IMG/VR virus record: IMGVR_UViG_3300025137_000065
Location: 1-48,954 of that record
DNA length: 48,954 nucleotides
DNA from: a virus
Direction: 5' to 3' (one strand)
The notes beneath the pieces were generated by a model that saw only the letters and a list, made by a program, of their open reading frames with translations, did not search any database and was not told the origin of the DNA. Both the position numbers and the translations under genes were made by a program. This document shows, one piece after another, positions 36,258 through 43,605 of the stretch. How positions within the stretch are numbered: the stretch's first letter is position 1; each line of letters begins with the position of its first letter.

Positions 36258-37277
36258 ATGCCGTATAGCAAAATTCAACCACAACAATTACAACTCCCAA
36301 CTTTTATAAGCCATAGCGGGGATATTACATTTACCGATCAAGTAACTGGCGTAAATGCTATTCTTAACAGGACTTTAAATGGAGACTTTAATTTTTCTCA
36401 CTCTTTAACTATCGCCTCTAAGGAGGTTATCACTACGGCCAATTCTAACAATACCTCTAGTACTAGTATAGCTTTAGGTGGTGTAAATAATACCGTGACA
36501 GGGGCTAATAATGTTTTAGTCAATGGTTCGAGTAATACAGCATTTTCGGGAGATTATAACGTTCTTCTGAATGGGATCTCAAATGATTTCGGAGCTAGTG
36601 GGCAAAATAATACCATTGTTGCAGGTAAATCTGTTGTTCTTGGAGATAAAACCACGGGTTGCGTTGTCATTGCAGATCATAAAACATCTATAAGTCATAG
36701 CACTAACGAGTCTTTACTTATAAACTTCGCTAGCGGAACTACCATTGCTGGTGGAGATGTTTCCATAGGCGCTCATCTTGAGGTTACTTCACCTCATTCT
36801 GGGAGATTTAGAGGGAATACTCATTTCGATGGGTCTGCAGAGTTTGACGGGTCTGTTGTTTTCGATGGTGGTATTAGTATGAATGGTAATGTGGTTAGTG
36901 CTGTTACCTTCCAAGGACCATCCGTGAATTTTAATAGCTCTGCAGAATTTAATACGCCGATTACAGGTAATTCTACCGTAACTTTATCTGATGGCACTGA
37001 AGCTGCCTCTCAAGGATGGGCTGGCGTTAGAGTTGCCCATAACCCTTCCTCCTATCTTGTAAATACTCATCATGCAGCGGCAACTAGAGCTAATCAGACA
37101 TCGAAAGGTAGTGCAATTGCTGGCGTAGCAGAAATCGTTACAGGTTATATTATAACAGGATATAATAGTGCTACTAACCCGGCACATAAGGCTCATTTCG
37201 TAGTAGAAACTCCTTCTTTCACAGGAGCCCTGAAATTTGATTATTTTAACACCTCATTGATAGACCAGACTACCTAA
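36258..37277 (+). CDS. Tail fibre-like or adhesin-like protein
   Basis: The 339-residue protein has imperfect N-G repeats at about 65-135 (SIALGGVNNTVTGANNVLV, then NTAFSGDYNVLLNGISN), the beta-roll pattern of trimeric adhesin heads such as YadA. A second group of short FDGS repeats (HFDGSAEFDGSVVFDGG) lies near 193-209, and the C-terminal 100 residues form a separate domain, possibly for receptor contact. It is an isolated plus-strand gene between minus-strand genes, has its own promoter-like motif and converges on an FmdB-like gene with a four-base overlap. The composition fits a virion fibre, but no chaperone or collar gene lies nearby. Confidence 0.58.
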   Translation: MPYSKIQPQQLQLPTFISHSGDITFTDQVTGVNAILNRTLNGDFNFSHSLTIASKEVITTANSNNTSSTSIALGGVNNTVTGANNVLVNGSSNTAFSGDYNVLLNGISNDFGASGQNNTIVAGKSVVLGDKTTGCVVIADHKTSISHSTNESLLINFASGTTIAGGDVSIGAHLEVTSPHSGRFRGNTHFDGSAEFDGSVVFDGGISMNGNVVSAVTFQGPSVNFNSSAEFNTPITGNSTVTLSDGTEAASQGWAGVRVAHNPSSYLVNTHHAAATRANQTSKGSAIAGVAEIVTGYIITGYNSATNPAHKAHFVVETPSFTGALKFDYFNTSLIDQTT

Positions 37278-37657
37278 TCTAGGTCCACTCTTATTTTAGA
37301 AGTTTCTATAGTCTTTTTCCTATCAGAAAGGTGTTTTTTGCCGACACTTTTTTCGTATTCGTTGAACGCCTTCTTTTTTATCGGGTCTTCCCCCCCATTA
37401 GCTTGCGCTCTTTTTTCAGAGAGTTCTGAAGAGTAGTCTAAAACGTCTCCTACTGTCCCCTTCATTTTACCAGTTTTCTCAACAAACCGATTATGATCCC
37501 ATGCATCATCCTTTGTGTCAATTGATGCATGCGGAACTGTAAATACTCTTTTCCATTCTAGACCAAACTCATCAATATAGATGTGTTCTTCTGCCATTGT
37601 TTGGATGACTTCTATGCGTTCGTCTGTGTCTGGGTTTTTGTAAATGTAAATTGGCAT
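37274..37657 (-). CDS. FmdB-like protein without zinc ligands
   Basis: The 127-residue product begins MPIYIYKNPDTDERIEVIQT, like FmdB-family zinc ribbons (MP-Y-Y-C--C). But the expected CxxC pairs are absent: the residues at those places are N, D and E, so it cannot bind zinc in the usual way. FmdB-like proteins of this kind are frequent in aquatic phages. The rest is charged and helical. The gene follows the glycosyltransferase by one base. Regulatory function is inferred only by family name and is uncertain. Confidence 0.5.
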   Translation of the reverse strand: MPIYIYKNPDTDERIEVIQTMAEEHIYIDEFGLEWKRVFTVPHASIDTKDDAWDHNRFVEKTGKMKGTVGDVLDYSSELSEKRAQANGGEDPIKKKAFNEYEKSVGKKHLSDRKKTIETSKIRVDLD

Positions 37658-37658
37658 A

Positions 37659-38741
37659 TTAGTAGATCCTCTCTAGAATTTTTTCAATTGTTTTTTTATA
37701 GGTGAATTCTTCTTGAAGTTTTAGTCCTTCTGTGTTCTCAGACTTAGCCATTTGTATTGATTGATCCATAGCGTCACCTATATGTTCTCCATTTAGTCTG
37801 TAATATTCTCCTTGGTTAAATTGACCACCTTCTCTGAAGAATACATTATCGTAACATGGTTGTTTACCTATAGGATCAACCAAGATCGCGTTATTTTCAT
37901 TAGCCCAATCTTTATGTGAGGTACAATTGCTAACAATGGACCACTTTCCGAGAGCTGTAGCATTAAAAGACGGTAGATTCCAACCTTCTCCATTCGAAAG
38001 ACCTGAAAGGTCTATATCAATAGAATTAATTAATTCATTAACTTCACTATTAGTCTCTAACCTAGGTAAAATATTTACGTTAGAGTAGGTTTCGTTATTT
38101 AGCGATAATTTAATTTGATCATCCATTTGTTCCTTATTCAAGAAGGGGTTTCCAACCAAACAACTAAGTTGATACCTTGGGTTATTGCCAAATTTTCTGC
38201 ACCATAGTTGCATCAAAGCTTGCGTATTTTTTCTACGCTCCATTTTCCCTATAATCCCAAAGTGTATAATATCATCTCCTAAATAACTTTTGTTTGTAAC
38301 ATGGAAGTCTTTATCAAACCCTAATGGAACATAAGATACATTATCACACCCTTTCGATTTAAAAATTTCAGCAGCCTCGGAGCAAGAGAAAAAAACATGA
38401 TTCTGAGCTTTCACTATGTTTATCTCCTCTTCTGTCGGGGAATCAAGCTCATAGAACGAATACAAGAATTGATTATCTGATACTTTCTTCTCAGATCCAT
38501 TGATATGCCAAACCTTTAGTGTGGGGGTGTTTCTATCTAATTTTTTTAGATTATTCAACGCTTTGTCTTTTATCCATTCAAAAAAATCTTGAGACAATTT
38601 ATCGTAGGCTTTTAGATCAGATCTTCCCATAGGGAAGATATTTAAATCTAAGTCTTTTTCTTTTAATTCTCTAGCAAAGTTTAGTGACACATTGCCTAAA
38701 CTAAGGGAATTGAAGGGTACGTCTAAGTTTAATTTACGCAT
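37659..38741 (-). CDS. GT4-type glycosyltransferase
   Basis: The 360-residue protein has the GT-B layout: an N-terminal half ending near SYVPLGFDKDFHV (about residue 137-149), then HFGIIGKMERRKNTQALMQL (161-180) as the start of the nucleotide-sugar half, and GLSNGEGWNLPSFNATALG near 250-268 as the conserved E-x7-E-type site. It belongs to a minus-strand operon with the second sigma-like gene, which it overlaps by eight bases, and the FmdB-like gene. The acceptor is unknown; candidates are host lipopolysaccharide, virion proteins or phage DNA. Confidence 0.7.
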   Translation of the reverse strand: MRKLNLDVPFNSLSLGNVSLNFARELKEKDLDLNIFPMGRSDLKAYDKLSQDFFEWIKDKALNNLKKLDRNTPTLKVWHINGSEKKVSDNQFLYSFYELDSPTEEEINIVKAQNHVFFSCSEAAEIFKSKGCDNVSYVPLGFDKDFHVTNKSYLGDDIIHFGIIGKMERRKNTQALMQLWCRKFGNNPRYQLSCLVGNPFLNKEQMDDQIKLSLNNETYSNVNILPRLETNSEVNELINSIDIDLSGLSNGEGWNLPSFNATALGKWSIVSNCTSHKDWANENNAILVDPIGKQPCYDNVFFREGGQFNQGEYYRLNGEHIGDAMDQSIQMAKSENTEGLKLQEEFTYKKTIEKILERIY

Positions 38742-39324
38742 TGTTCTTAATTTGTTTTTGGAATTCTAGTAAAGTTCTATCGTGTATATTTATACAGCCT
38801 TGAGCAGATAAGCCAAGCCCTTGACTAATCTTTTTCCAAGTTTTTAGCTTACCTCTTTCCCCACCGAAATACCTTTCTTTAAAAATAAATTTTACTCTTT
38901 CATCTGAATGATCATTGATCATATTAATAATATCAAGGAATGCCTCTCCCAATTGACATTTTTCATTTGGTAGTAGTTCGCTTGATTCTTCAGCGTATTC
39001 GATAGAATCGAAGGATAAAGTTTTATTATTCTTTTTACAAGCAGTTTTCTTGCTTAAACATAAGTACTTCGCTTTGTTGCCAACATGAGTAGAAAATTTC
39101 GCCTTACTCTCATCATACTCTAGAGCTGCTTTGTAAATAACATAATCTTTCTCATTCATTAAGTCATAAATCTGATTAATCGATAATGACTTAGATCCGT
39201 ATCTTTTTACCATATCGGCGTAAATACCAGAATGTCTACTTATTAGCATATTTAAAGCATCTTCGTTGTCGTCTTCTTTAACTAGATTTGTTAAATAAGG
39301 GTCTGTTTCTTCTGAGAACTCCAT
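38734..39324 (-). CDS. Second sigma-70-like factor
   Basis: The 196-residue protein resembles a compact sigma factor of T4 gp55 size. Residues 22-95 look like region 2 (EDALNMLISRHSGIYADMVK, then KYDESKAKFSTHVGNKAKY with KAALEYDESK just before). After a short charged linker, 125-193 looks like region 4, with VKFIFKERYFGGERGKLKTW, a KISQGLGLSAQGC turn and an INIHDRTLLEFQ helix. Gp55-type factors direct late transcription from a -10 box alone. Its own leader contains GGTGTAGATTATA on the minus strand, close to the motif found on the plus strand. Assignment is by pattern only. Confidence 0.5.
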   Translation of the reverse strand: MEFSEETDPYLTNLVKEDDNEDALNMLISRHSGIYADMVKRYGSKSLSINQIYDLMNEKDYVIYKAALEYDESKAKFSTHVGNKAKYLCLSKKTACKKNNKTLSFDSIEYAEESSELLPNEKCQLGEAFLDIINMINDHSDERVKFIFKERYFGGERGKLKTWKKISQGLGLSAQGCINIHDRTLLEFQKQIKNNA

Positions 39325-39348
39325 GTTATTTCGTTAAAACGTATAATC

Positions 39349-39354
39349 TACACC
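39349..39354 (-). promoter_or_regulatory. GTGTA-type motif before the second sigma-like gene
   Basis: Read leftwards, GGTGTA followed by GATTATA lies 24 bases before the ATG at 39324. It is the only clear minus-strand copy of the recurring motif before a gene, which suggests the gene could be self-regulated. Confidence 0.35.
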
Positions 39355-39384
39355 TAACCCATTTCTGTCAAGTTATTTTTTTTC

Positions 39385-39412
39385 TTGACAAACCGATTTT
39401 TATTCCGATTAT
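39385..39412 (+). promoter_or_regulatory. Candidate sigma-70 promoter of the iterated leader
   Basis: TTGACA (39385-39390) is a perfect -35 box; GATTAT (39407-39412) is a four-of-six -10 box at 16 bases. Transcription would start near 39419, just before the iterated palindromes. The -10 box is weak, so this is tentative. Confidence 0.35.
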
Positions 39413-39433
39413 CACGTATCGGTATCGTTCTAC

Positions 39434-39495
39434 GGATACGTATCCTACCGTTGTAGTAAGGATACGTATCCTACCAGTGCTGTTAGGATACGTAT
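39434..39495 (+). repeat. Iterated 12-bp palindromes with 26-bp period
   Basis: GGATACGTATCC, a perfect palindrome, occurs at 39434-39445 and 39460-39471; a third copy, GGATACGTAT plus TT, lies at 39486-39497. Spacing is exactly 26 bp both times, and CCTACC plus a TTGTA/GCTGT part also repeat between units. ACGTATC at 39414-39420 is a partial fourth copy, 24 bp further left. Regular palindromes are typical of operator or iteron arrays. Confidence 0.75.
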
Positions 39496-39530
39496 TTTAT
39501 TAATACTCTCTACGTTCGTATTAATAAAAT
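39494..39530 (+). promoter_or_regulatory. 13-bp hairpin overlapping the terminator stem
   Basis: ATTTTATTAATAC (39494-39506) is followed after 11 bases by its exact reverse complement (39518-39530). Its right arm shares 39526-39530 with the left arm of the next hairpin, so both cannot form at once. Confidence 0.6.
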
Positions 39531-39547
39531 GGCTTCGCCATTTTTTT
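39526..39547 (+). terminator. Terminator upstream of nrdB
   Basis: AAAATGGC, a TTC loop and GCCATTTT form an eight-pair stem followed by TTT. The sequence could also work leftwards, since the left arm is preceded by A-rich DNA. It ends transcription arriving from 39419 and insulates nrdB. Confidence 0.7.
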
Positions 39548-39589
39548 ATTGAAATTTTCGTTGACCAAAACGCCAAGATCGATACCATC

Positions 39590-39595
39590 TGTGTA
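39590..39595 (+). promoter_or_regulatory. GTGTA-type motif before nrdB
   Basis: TGTGTA followed by AC lies after the terminator and 12 bases before the nrdB ATG, the same terminator-motif-gene order as at 11752 and 17376. Confidence 0.45.
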
Positions 39596-39607
39596 ACTTA
39601 TTAAGAC

Positions 39608-40579
39608 ATGATTTTCGAAGAGCAAGTATCACGTAAGCCAGACCATTATTCATGGGCTGGGGATTTTATCGAAGCAATGCACAACGGGTTTTGGACCGAC
39701 AAAGAATTTAGTTTCGCTTCTGATATACAGGACTTTAACGTGGTTCTTGATGATCAAGAAAAAGAAATAATTGTGCGGACTTTATCTGCTATTGGCCAGA
39801 TCGAGGTAGCTGTTAAAAAGTTCTGGAGCAAACTTGGTGACAATTTGCCGCACCCCTCTCTTAGTGACTTGGGTTTTGTTATGGCTAACGTGGAAGTTAT
39901 TCACAATAACGCTTACGAAAGGCTACTTGAAGTACTTGGTTTGGAAGAGGTATTCGAAGAAAACCTAAAGTTGGATTTTATCGAGGGACGAGTAAACTAT
40001 TTACGTAAATATACCCACAGGTTTTACAAAAATAGCAAGAAGCAATATGTTTATGCCTTAATCTTGTTTACCCTTTTCGTAGAGAATGTGTCGTTATTTT
40101 CTCAATTTTACGTCATAAACTGGTTTGCTCGTAATAAAAATGTCTTAAAAGATACAGACCAGCAAGTGAAGTATACAAGAAACGAAGAAAATTTACATGC
40201 TCTTGTGGGGATGAAGCTTATAAATACTATCCGTGAAGAGCATCCAGAATTATTTGATGAAGAGCTTGAGGAAAGAATTGCCCAAGAAGCAGTTTGCGCT
40301 TTTGAAGCTGAAAGCAAGATCGTGGACTGGATGATTAATGGCATCCGTCAAAAAGGATTGAACGCCATTGTATTAAAAGAATTTATTAAAAATAGAATAA
40401 ATGAGTCGATGCAACAAATTGGCTTTAAAGAGCCTTTTGAGGTTGACAAAAATCTGCTGAAAGATACCATCTGGTTTGAAGAGGAGTTACTTGGCAATAA
40501 TGCTACAGACTTCTTTTACTCTAGACCCGTGGAATACTCAAAGAATTCACAAACTTACAATGCAGACGACTTGTTCTAA
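39608..40579 (+). CDS. nrdB: Class I ribonucleotide reductase, small subunit
   Basis: The 323-residue protein makes the radical for reduction of ribonucleotides to deoxyribonucleotides, boosting dNTP supply for phage replication. The ligand and radical residues are visible: E66 in QIEVAVKKFW, E96 and H99 in NVEVIHNNAYE with the candidate radical Y103 (matching E115, H118 and Y122 of the E. coli enzyme), E159 in LFVENVSLFS, and E194/H197 in RNEENLHALVG. The first ligand is Glu rather than the usual Asp of class Ia. The stop abuts the nrdA ATG, so the two are one operon. Confidence 0.92.
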   Translation: MIFEEQVSRKPDHYSWAGDFIEAMHNGFWTDKEFSFASDIQDFNVVLDDQEKEIIVRTLSAIGQIEVAVKKFWSKLGDNLPHPSLSDLGFVMANVEVIHNNAYERLLEVLGLEEVFEENLKLDFIEGRVNYLRKYTHRFYKNSKKQYVYALILFTLFVENVSLFSQFYVINWFARNKNVLKDTDQQVKYTRNEENLHALVGMKLINTIREEHPELFDEELEERIAQEAVCAFEAESKIVDWMINGIRQKGLNAIVLKEFIKNRINESMQQIGFKEPFEVDKNLLKDTIWFEEELLGNNATDFFYSRPVEYSKNSQTYNADDLF

Positions 40580-42223
40580 ATGACAAAAAATTATTGGCTT
40601 AACGAGGACTCAAGAGTTTTTCTTGAGAGAGGCTACCTAAAAGGAGAAACCCCAGAAGAAAGGATTGAAGATATAGCGAAGACCGCTCAAGGTTACTTGG
40701 GCATAGACGGGTTCGCTGAGAAATTTGTTTCTTATATGGAGCAGGGGTTTTATTCTCTAGCTTCTCCTGTTTGGTCAAACTTTGGCAGAAAACGTGGTCT
40801 ACCCATTTCCTGTAATGGAGTTTACGTGCCAGACAGGATGGATGGCATCTTAGCTAAGCAAAGCGAAGTGGGTATGCAAACCAAACACGGTTCTGGTACG
40901 TCTGCTTATTTTGGAGATTTGAGGGCTAGGGGAGCTAAAATTAACTCTGGAGGAGAATCTTCTGGAGCGGTGCATTTCATGGAACTTTTTGATAAGGTTG
41001 CTGCTGTAGTTTCTCAGGGTAATGTTCGTCGCGGTTCTTTCGCTGCTTACCTACCTATAGATCACCCAGATATAAAGGAGTTTTTAAGGATAAGGAGTGA
41101 AGGAAACCCAATTCAAGAAATGTCTTTCGGAATTACGGTCGGAGATAATTGGATGAAATCGATGATTGGTGGAGATCCAGATAAGCGTCAGATCTGGGCT
41201 TCAGTGATTAAAAAAAGGTTTGAGACTGGGTACCCATACTTATTTTTCAGGGACACTGCAAATAACCAAGCTCCAGACTGTTATAAGGAAAATGCGATGG
41301 AGATATTTGCTTCTAATCTTTGCAATGAAATCAGTCTTCCTTCGAAAGAGGATGAGTCTTTTGTTTGTTGTTTATCTTCCTTGAATTTAGTTCAGTGGGA
41401 TGAGATTATTAAAACCGATGCGATTGAAACTTTGACTATGTTTCTTGATTCGGTAATGGAGGAGTATATTCAGAAAACGAAAGATTTACCGTTTATGGAG
41501 TCTTCTCATAATTTCGCAAAACGTCATAGAGCATTGGGGATGGGGGTTCTAGGTTGGCATTCTTATCTACAAAGTAAAAAAATTGGATTTGAGAGCATGG
41601 AAGCTAAATTAGCAAATAGTTCTATATTCAAAGAGATTAGGAAGAAGAGTGATAAGGCTACAGGCCAATTATTTCAGCTTCTTGGTGGGCCTTTATATGC
41701 CAAAAAATATTGGCGCAGGAATACAACTACTTTAGCAATAGCTCCTACGACTAGCAGTTCATTTATTTTAGGCCAAGTCTCTCCTTCAATTGAACCCTTA
41801 AACTCAAATTACTTTGTAAAGAACTTGGCGAAAGGGAAATTCACTTATAGAAACCCTTATTTAAAGGAGGCTTTGGCGGAGTATGGTCAGGATAATGATG
41901 AAGTCTGGCTTGGCATACTTAAAACAGGAGGTTCTGTCCAACATTTGAGCTTTATGTCAGAGGATGATAAGGAGGTTTTCAAGACTTTCGAGGAGATTTC
42001 CCAAAAAGAAATCGTAATACAGGCAGCGCAGAGGCAAAAGTATTTGGATCAAGGCCAGTCTCTTAATTTAATGATAGCACCAAAGACCCCAATGAAAGAA
42101 GTTAATCAACTTATGATTTTCGCTTGGGAGAATGGAGTGAAAGGTTTGTATTACCAAAGGAGCGCTAATCCAAGCCAAGAACTATCAAGGTCTTTGATGG
42201 AATGTAAATCTTGTGAGGGGTAA
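40580..42223 (+). CDS. nrdA: Class I ribonucleotide reductase, large subunit
   Basis: The 547-residue catalytic subunit shows ISCNGV (C78, the first redox Cys), SNLCNEIS (N246, C248, E250 around the active thiyl), CCLSSLNL (C264, the second redox Cys), GLYYQRS (Y524-Y525, radical path) and a C-terminal CKSCEG (C542, C545) that receives electrons from thioredoxin or glutaredoxin. It is much shorter than the roughly 760 residues of E. coli NrdA, mainly because the N-terminal ATP cone is missing. That removes overall activity control by dATP, as in some other phage enzymes. No intein or intron is seen. It starts directly after the nrdB stop codon. Confidence 0.92.
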   Translation: MTKNYWLNEDSRVFLERGYLKGETPEERIEDIAKTAQGYLGIDGFAEKFVSYMEQGFYSLASPVWSNFGRKRGLPISCNGVYVPDRMDGILAKQSEVGMQTKHGSGTSAYFGDLRARGAKINSGGESSGAVHFMELFDKVAAVVSQGNVRRGSFAAYLPIDHPDIKEFLRIRSEGNPIQEMSFGITVGDNWMKSMIGGDPDKRQIWASVIKKRFETGYPYLFFRDTANNQAPDCYKENAMEIFASNLCNEISLPSKEDESFVCCLSSLNLVQWDEIIKTDAIETLTMFLDSVMEEYIQKTKDLPFMESSHNFAKRHRALGMGVLGWHSYLQSKKIGFESMEAKLANSSIFKEIRKKSDKATGQLFQLLGGPLYAKKYWRRNTTTLAIAPTTSSSFILGQVSPSIEPLNSNYFVKNLAKGKFTYRNPYLKEALAEYGQDNDEVWLGILKTGGSVQHLSFMSEDDKEVFKTFEEISQKEIVIQAAQRQKYLDQGQSLNLMIAPKTPMKEVNQLMIFAWENGVKGLYYQRSANPSQELSRSLMECKSCEG

Positions 42224-42243
42224 AATTCCCCAAGGGTTTCGTT

Positions 42244-42249
42244 TGTGTA
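42244..42249 (+). promoter_or_regulatory. GTGTA-type motif before the 33-residue ORF
   Basis: TGTGTA followed by TATAC lies 21 bases after the nrdA stop and 12 bases before the small ORF's ATG. The arrangement matches the other motif sites, which also supports the ORF. Confidence 0.4.
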
Positions 42250-42261
42250 TATACATGCACT

Positions 42262-42363
42262 ATGACCGAACCAGAAATTAATTTAACAGACGAGGTAGAA
42301 CTCGATGAAACAATAGCATTTATACTAGATCGTATCGACGAAGCACAATTCGACGAGGATTAA
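42262..42363 (+). CDS. Acidic 33-residue protein
   Basis: The frame from ATG 42262 to TAA 42363 encodes a strongly acidic peptide (MTEPEINLTDEVELDETIAF onward, ending QFDED) that should fold as one amphipathic helix. A promoter-like motif lies upstream at the usual distance. It could inhibit or bind a basic partner, but its function is unknown. Confidence 0.5.
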   Translation: MTEPEINLTDEVELDETIAFILDRIDEAQFDED

Positions 42364-42443
42364 TTTAGTATATCTCTATTGTCTGAGAATTTCCAGTACC
42401 CAAATTGGGGCTAGAAAAACAAAAACTAACTAAAAATAGTAGT

Positions 42444-42869
42444 ATGACAATGATGATAAACAAAATGTTGGCTCCCTTGGTTTTCGAGGGAGATATCTTT
42501 AAGCGTATGCAATCGTTAGCTAATCAAGCTAACACTCCATTTTATTCAGGCTCAGAGCCTTTTGATGCTTATAAAGACAAGGATGATGATTTTATTCTTG
42601 AGTTTGCATTGGTTGGATTAGATCAGGAAGATATTTCTGTATCTGTATCTGGCCAAACCTTAAAGATTGAGGCGGGATCTCAGCAAAAAGATGATGATGC
42701 TGAATTCTACCATAGAAAAATATCTCGACGCTCTGTCAAGAAGCACTTCACCTTGCACCAGAACGTTGATAAGGATTCCATTGAGGCAGAATATAAAAAT
42801 GGCCTATTGAGAATCAAAATACCTCTTGAGAAAGAGGAACAGAAAGATATAATGATCAAAGTTAAGTAA
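42444..42869 (+). CDS. Small heat-shock protein, Hsp20/alpha-crystallin
   Basis: The 141-residue protein has a short hydrophobic N-terminus, an alpha-crystallin domain (about residues 40-128) with EFALVGLDQEDISVSVSG and the hallmark AEYKNGLLRIKIP, and an IMI (IxI) motif at 136-138 in the C-terminal tail. It binds unfolding proteins without ATP and may help capsid folding; Hsp20 genes are common in aquatic T4-like phages. I use the ATG at 42444; an upstream in-frame TTG at 42405 would add 13 residues, but there is no ribosome-binding site. A perfect terminator follows. Confidence 0.9.
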   Translation: MTMMINKMLAPLVFEGDIFKRMQSLANQANTPFYSGSEPFDAYKDKDDDFILEFALVGLDQEDISVSVSGQTLKIEAGSQQKDDDAEFYHRKISRRSVKKHFTLHQNVDKDSIEAEYKNGLLRIKIPLEKEEQKDIMIKVK

Positions 42870-42891
42870 AGCTTTGAGGTGACTTATATCG

Positions 42892-42928
42892 CTCCTTCTA
42901 GGTCGTGCTTACCTAGAAGGAGTTTTTT
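42892..42928 (+). terminator. Perfect-stem terminator that contains the next gene's RBS
   Basis: CTCCTTCTAGGT (42892-42903) and ACCTAGAAGGAG (42911-42922) form a perfect 12-bp stem with a seven-base loop, followed by TTTTTT. AGAAGGAG in the right arm is also a strong Shine-Dalgarno sequence, six bases before the ATG at 42929. Confidence 0.9.
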
Positions 42929-43591
42929 ATGAGTGAACTATTAGAAAGAGATCTTGGTATATTCAAAAAATACCAAAATTTATTAAATAGAATCAACCCG
43001 AACTTCATAAAAAATCTTATTGACGAAACCAATAAGATTGAAGGTTGGTTATGTGGTTATCAAATTCCATTGATGTGGGTTATCTTCTCCACTCTTGAAG
43101 GTAAGGCTATTGAAGTTGGATGCTGGAAAGGTAGAGCCACTTACGCTTTCAAATCCAATATACCAAAAGATCAATTTGAACTATTTTGTGTAGACCCCTT
43201 TTTAGGATCAGCAGAGCACAAAGACTCTTTGCAAGGAGCCTCCACAAGAGCGGATTTCGAGAAGAATTTAAAAGATAGTGGTATTTTAGATTCTATCTCC
43301 GTTATAGAAAAATATTCAGCAGATGCGGCCAAAGATTTTGAAGATAATTCTCTTGATCTAATTTTTATTGACGCAGAACATGATTACGAGAACGTGAAAT
43401 TAGATATACTATCGTGGACTCCTAAATTAAAATCAGGTGGAATTATTTTTGGCCATGACTATCCAGATCCTAAGATAGAAAATGCAGGTTTTGAAGGACT
43501 AGCTCAGGCTGTAAATGAAGAAATTAGGGACAGCGATAAATTTAGTAAGTTTTCTTATCTTTTCGGAATTTGGGGAGCACTTAAAATTTAG
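42929..43591 (+). CDS. Class I SAM-dependent methyltransferase
   Basis: The 220-residue protein has the class I fold: GKAIEVGCWKGRAT (58-71, motif I, SAM site with E62), FCVDPFLGS (about 96-104), and DLIFIDAEHDYENVKLD (about 143-159) followed by GGIIFGHDYPD. The H-D pairs are typical of the Methyltransf_24 family. It opens the surface-sugar cluster, so it may methylate a saccharide. Its start is fixed by the strong AAGGAG sequence, which lies in the terminator stem upstream. Confidence 0.75.
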   Translation: MSELLERDLGIFKKYQNLLNRINPNFIKNLIDETNKIEGWLCGYQIPLMWVIFSTLEGKAIEVGCWKGRATYAFKSNIPKDQFELFCVDPFLGSAEHKDSLQGASTRADFEKNLKDSGILDSISVIEKYSADAAKDFEDNSLDLIFIDAEHDYENVKLDILSWTPKLKSGGIIFGHDYPDPKIENAGFEGLAQAVNEEIRDSDKFSKFSYLFGIWGALKI

Positions 43592-43605
43592 TTATTTGAA
43601 ACATT

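Larger units (their letters stand above)
39419..39548 (+). ncRNA. Candidate leader or small RNA upstream of nrdB
   Basis: If transcribed from the promoter-like site at 39385, about 130 bases would run through three GGATACGTATCC units, a 13-bp hairpin and a terminator. Unit 2 can pair either with unit 1 or unit 3, and the 13-bp hairpin shares bases with the terminator stem, so two folds are possible, as in attenuators. There is no convincing ORF here. It could also be purely a DNA element. Confidence 0.35.

Noticed and set aside
39288-39503. A 71-codon plus-strand frame across the sigma-like gene start and the iterated palindromes
   Set aside because: It is antisense to the sigma-like gene, and its codons follow the repeat units rather than protein-like composition.
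42398-42409. CCCAAATTGGGG as a hairpin before hsp20
   Set aside because: The loop would be a single base; it cannot form a normal stem.
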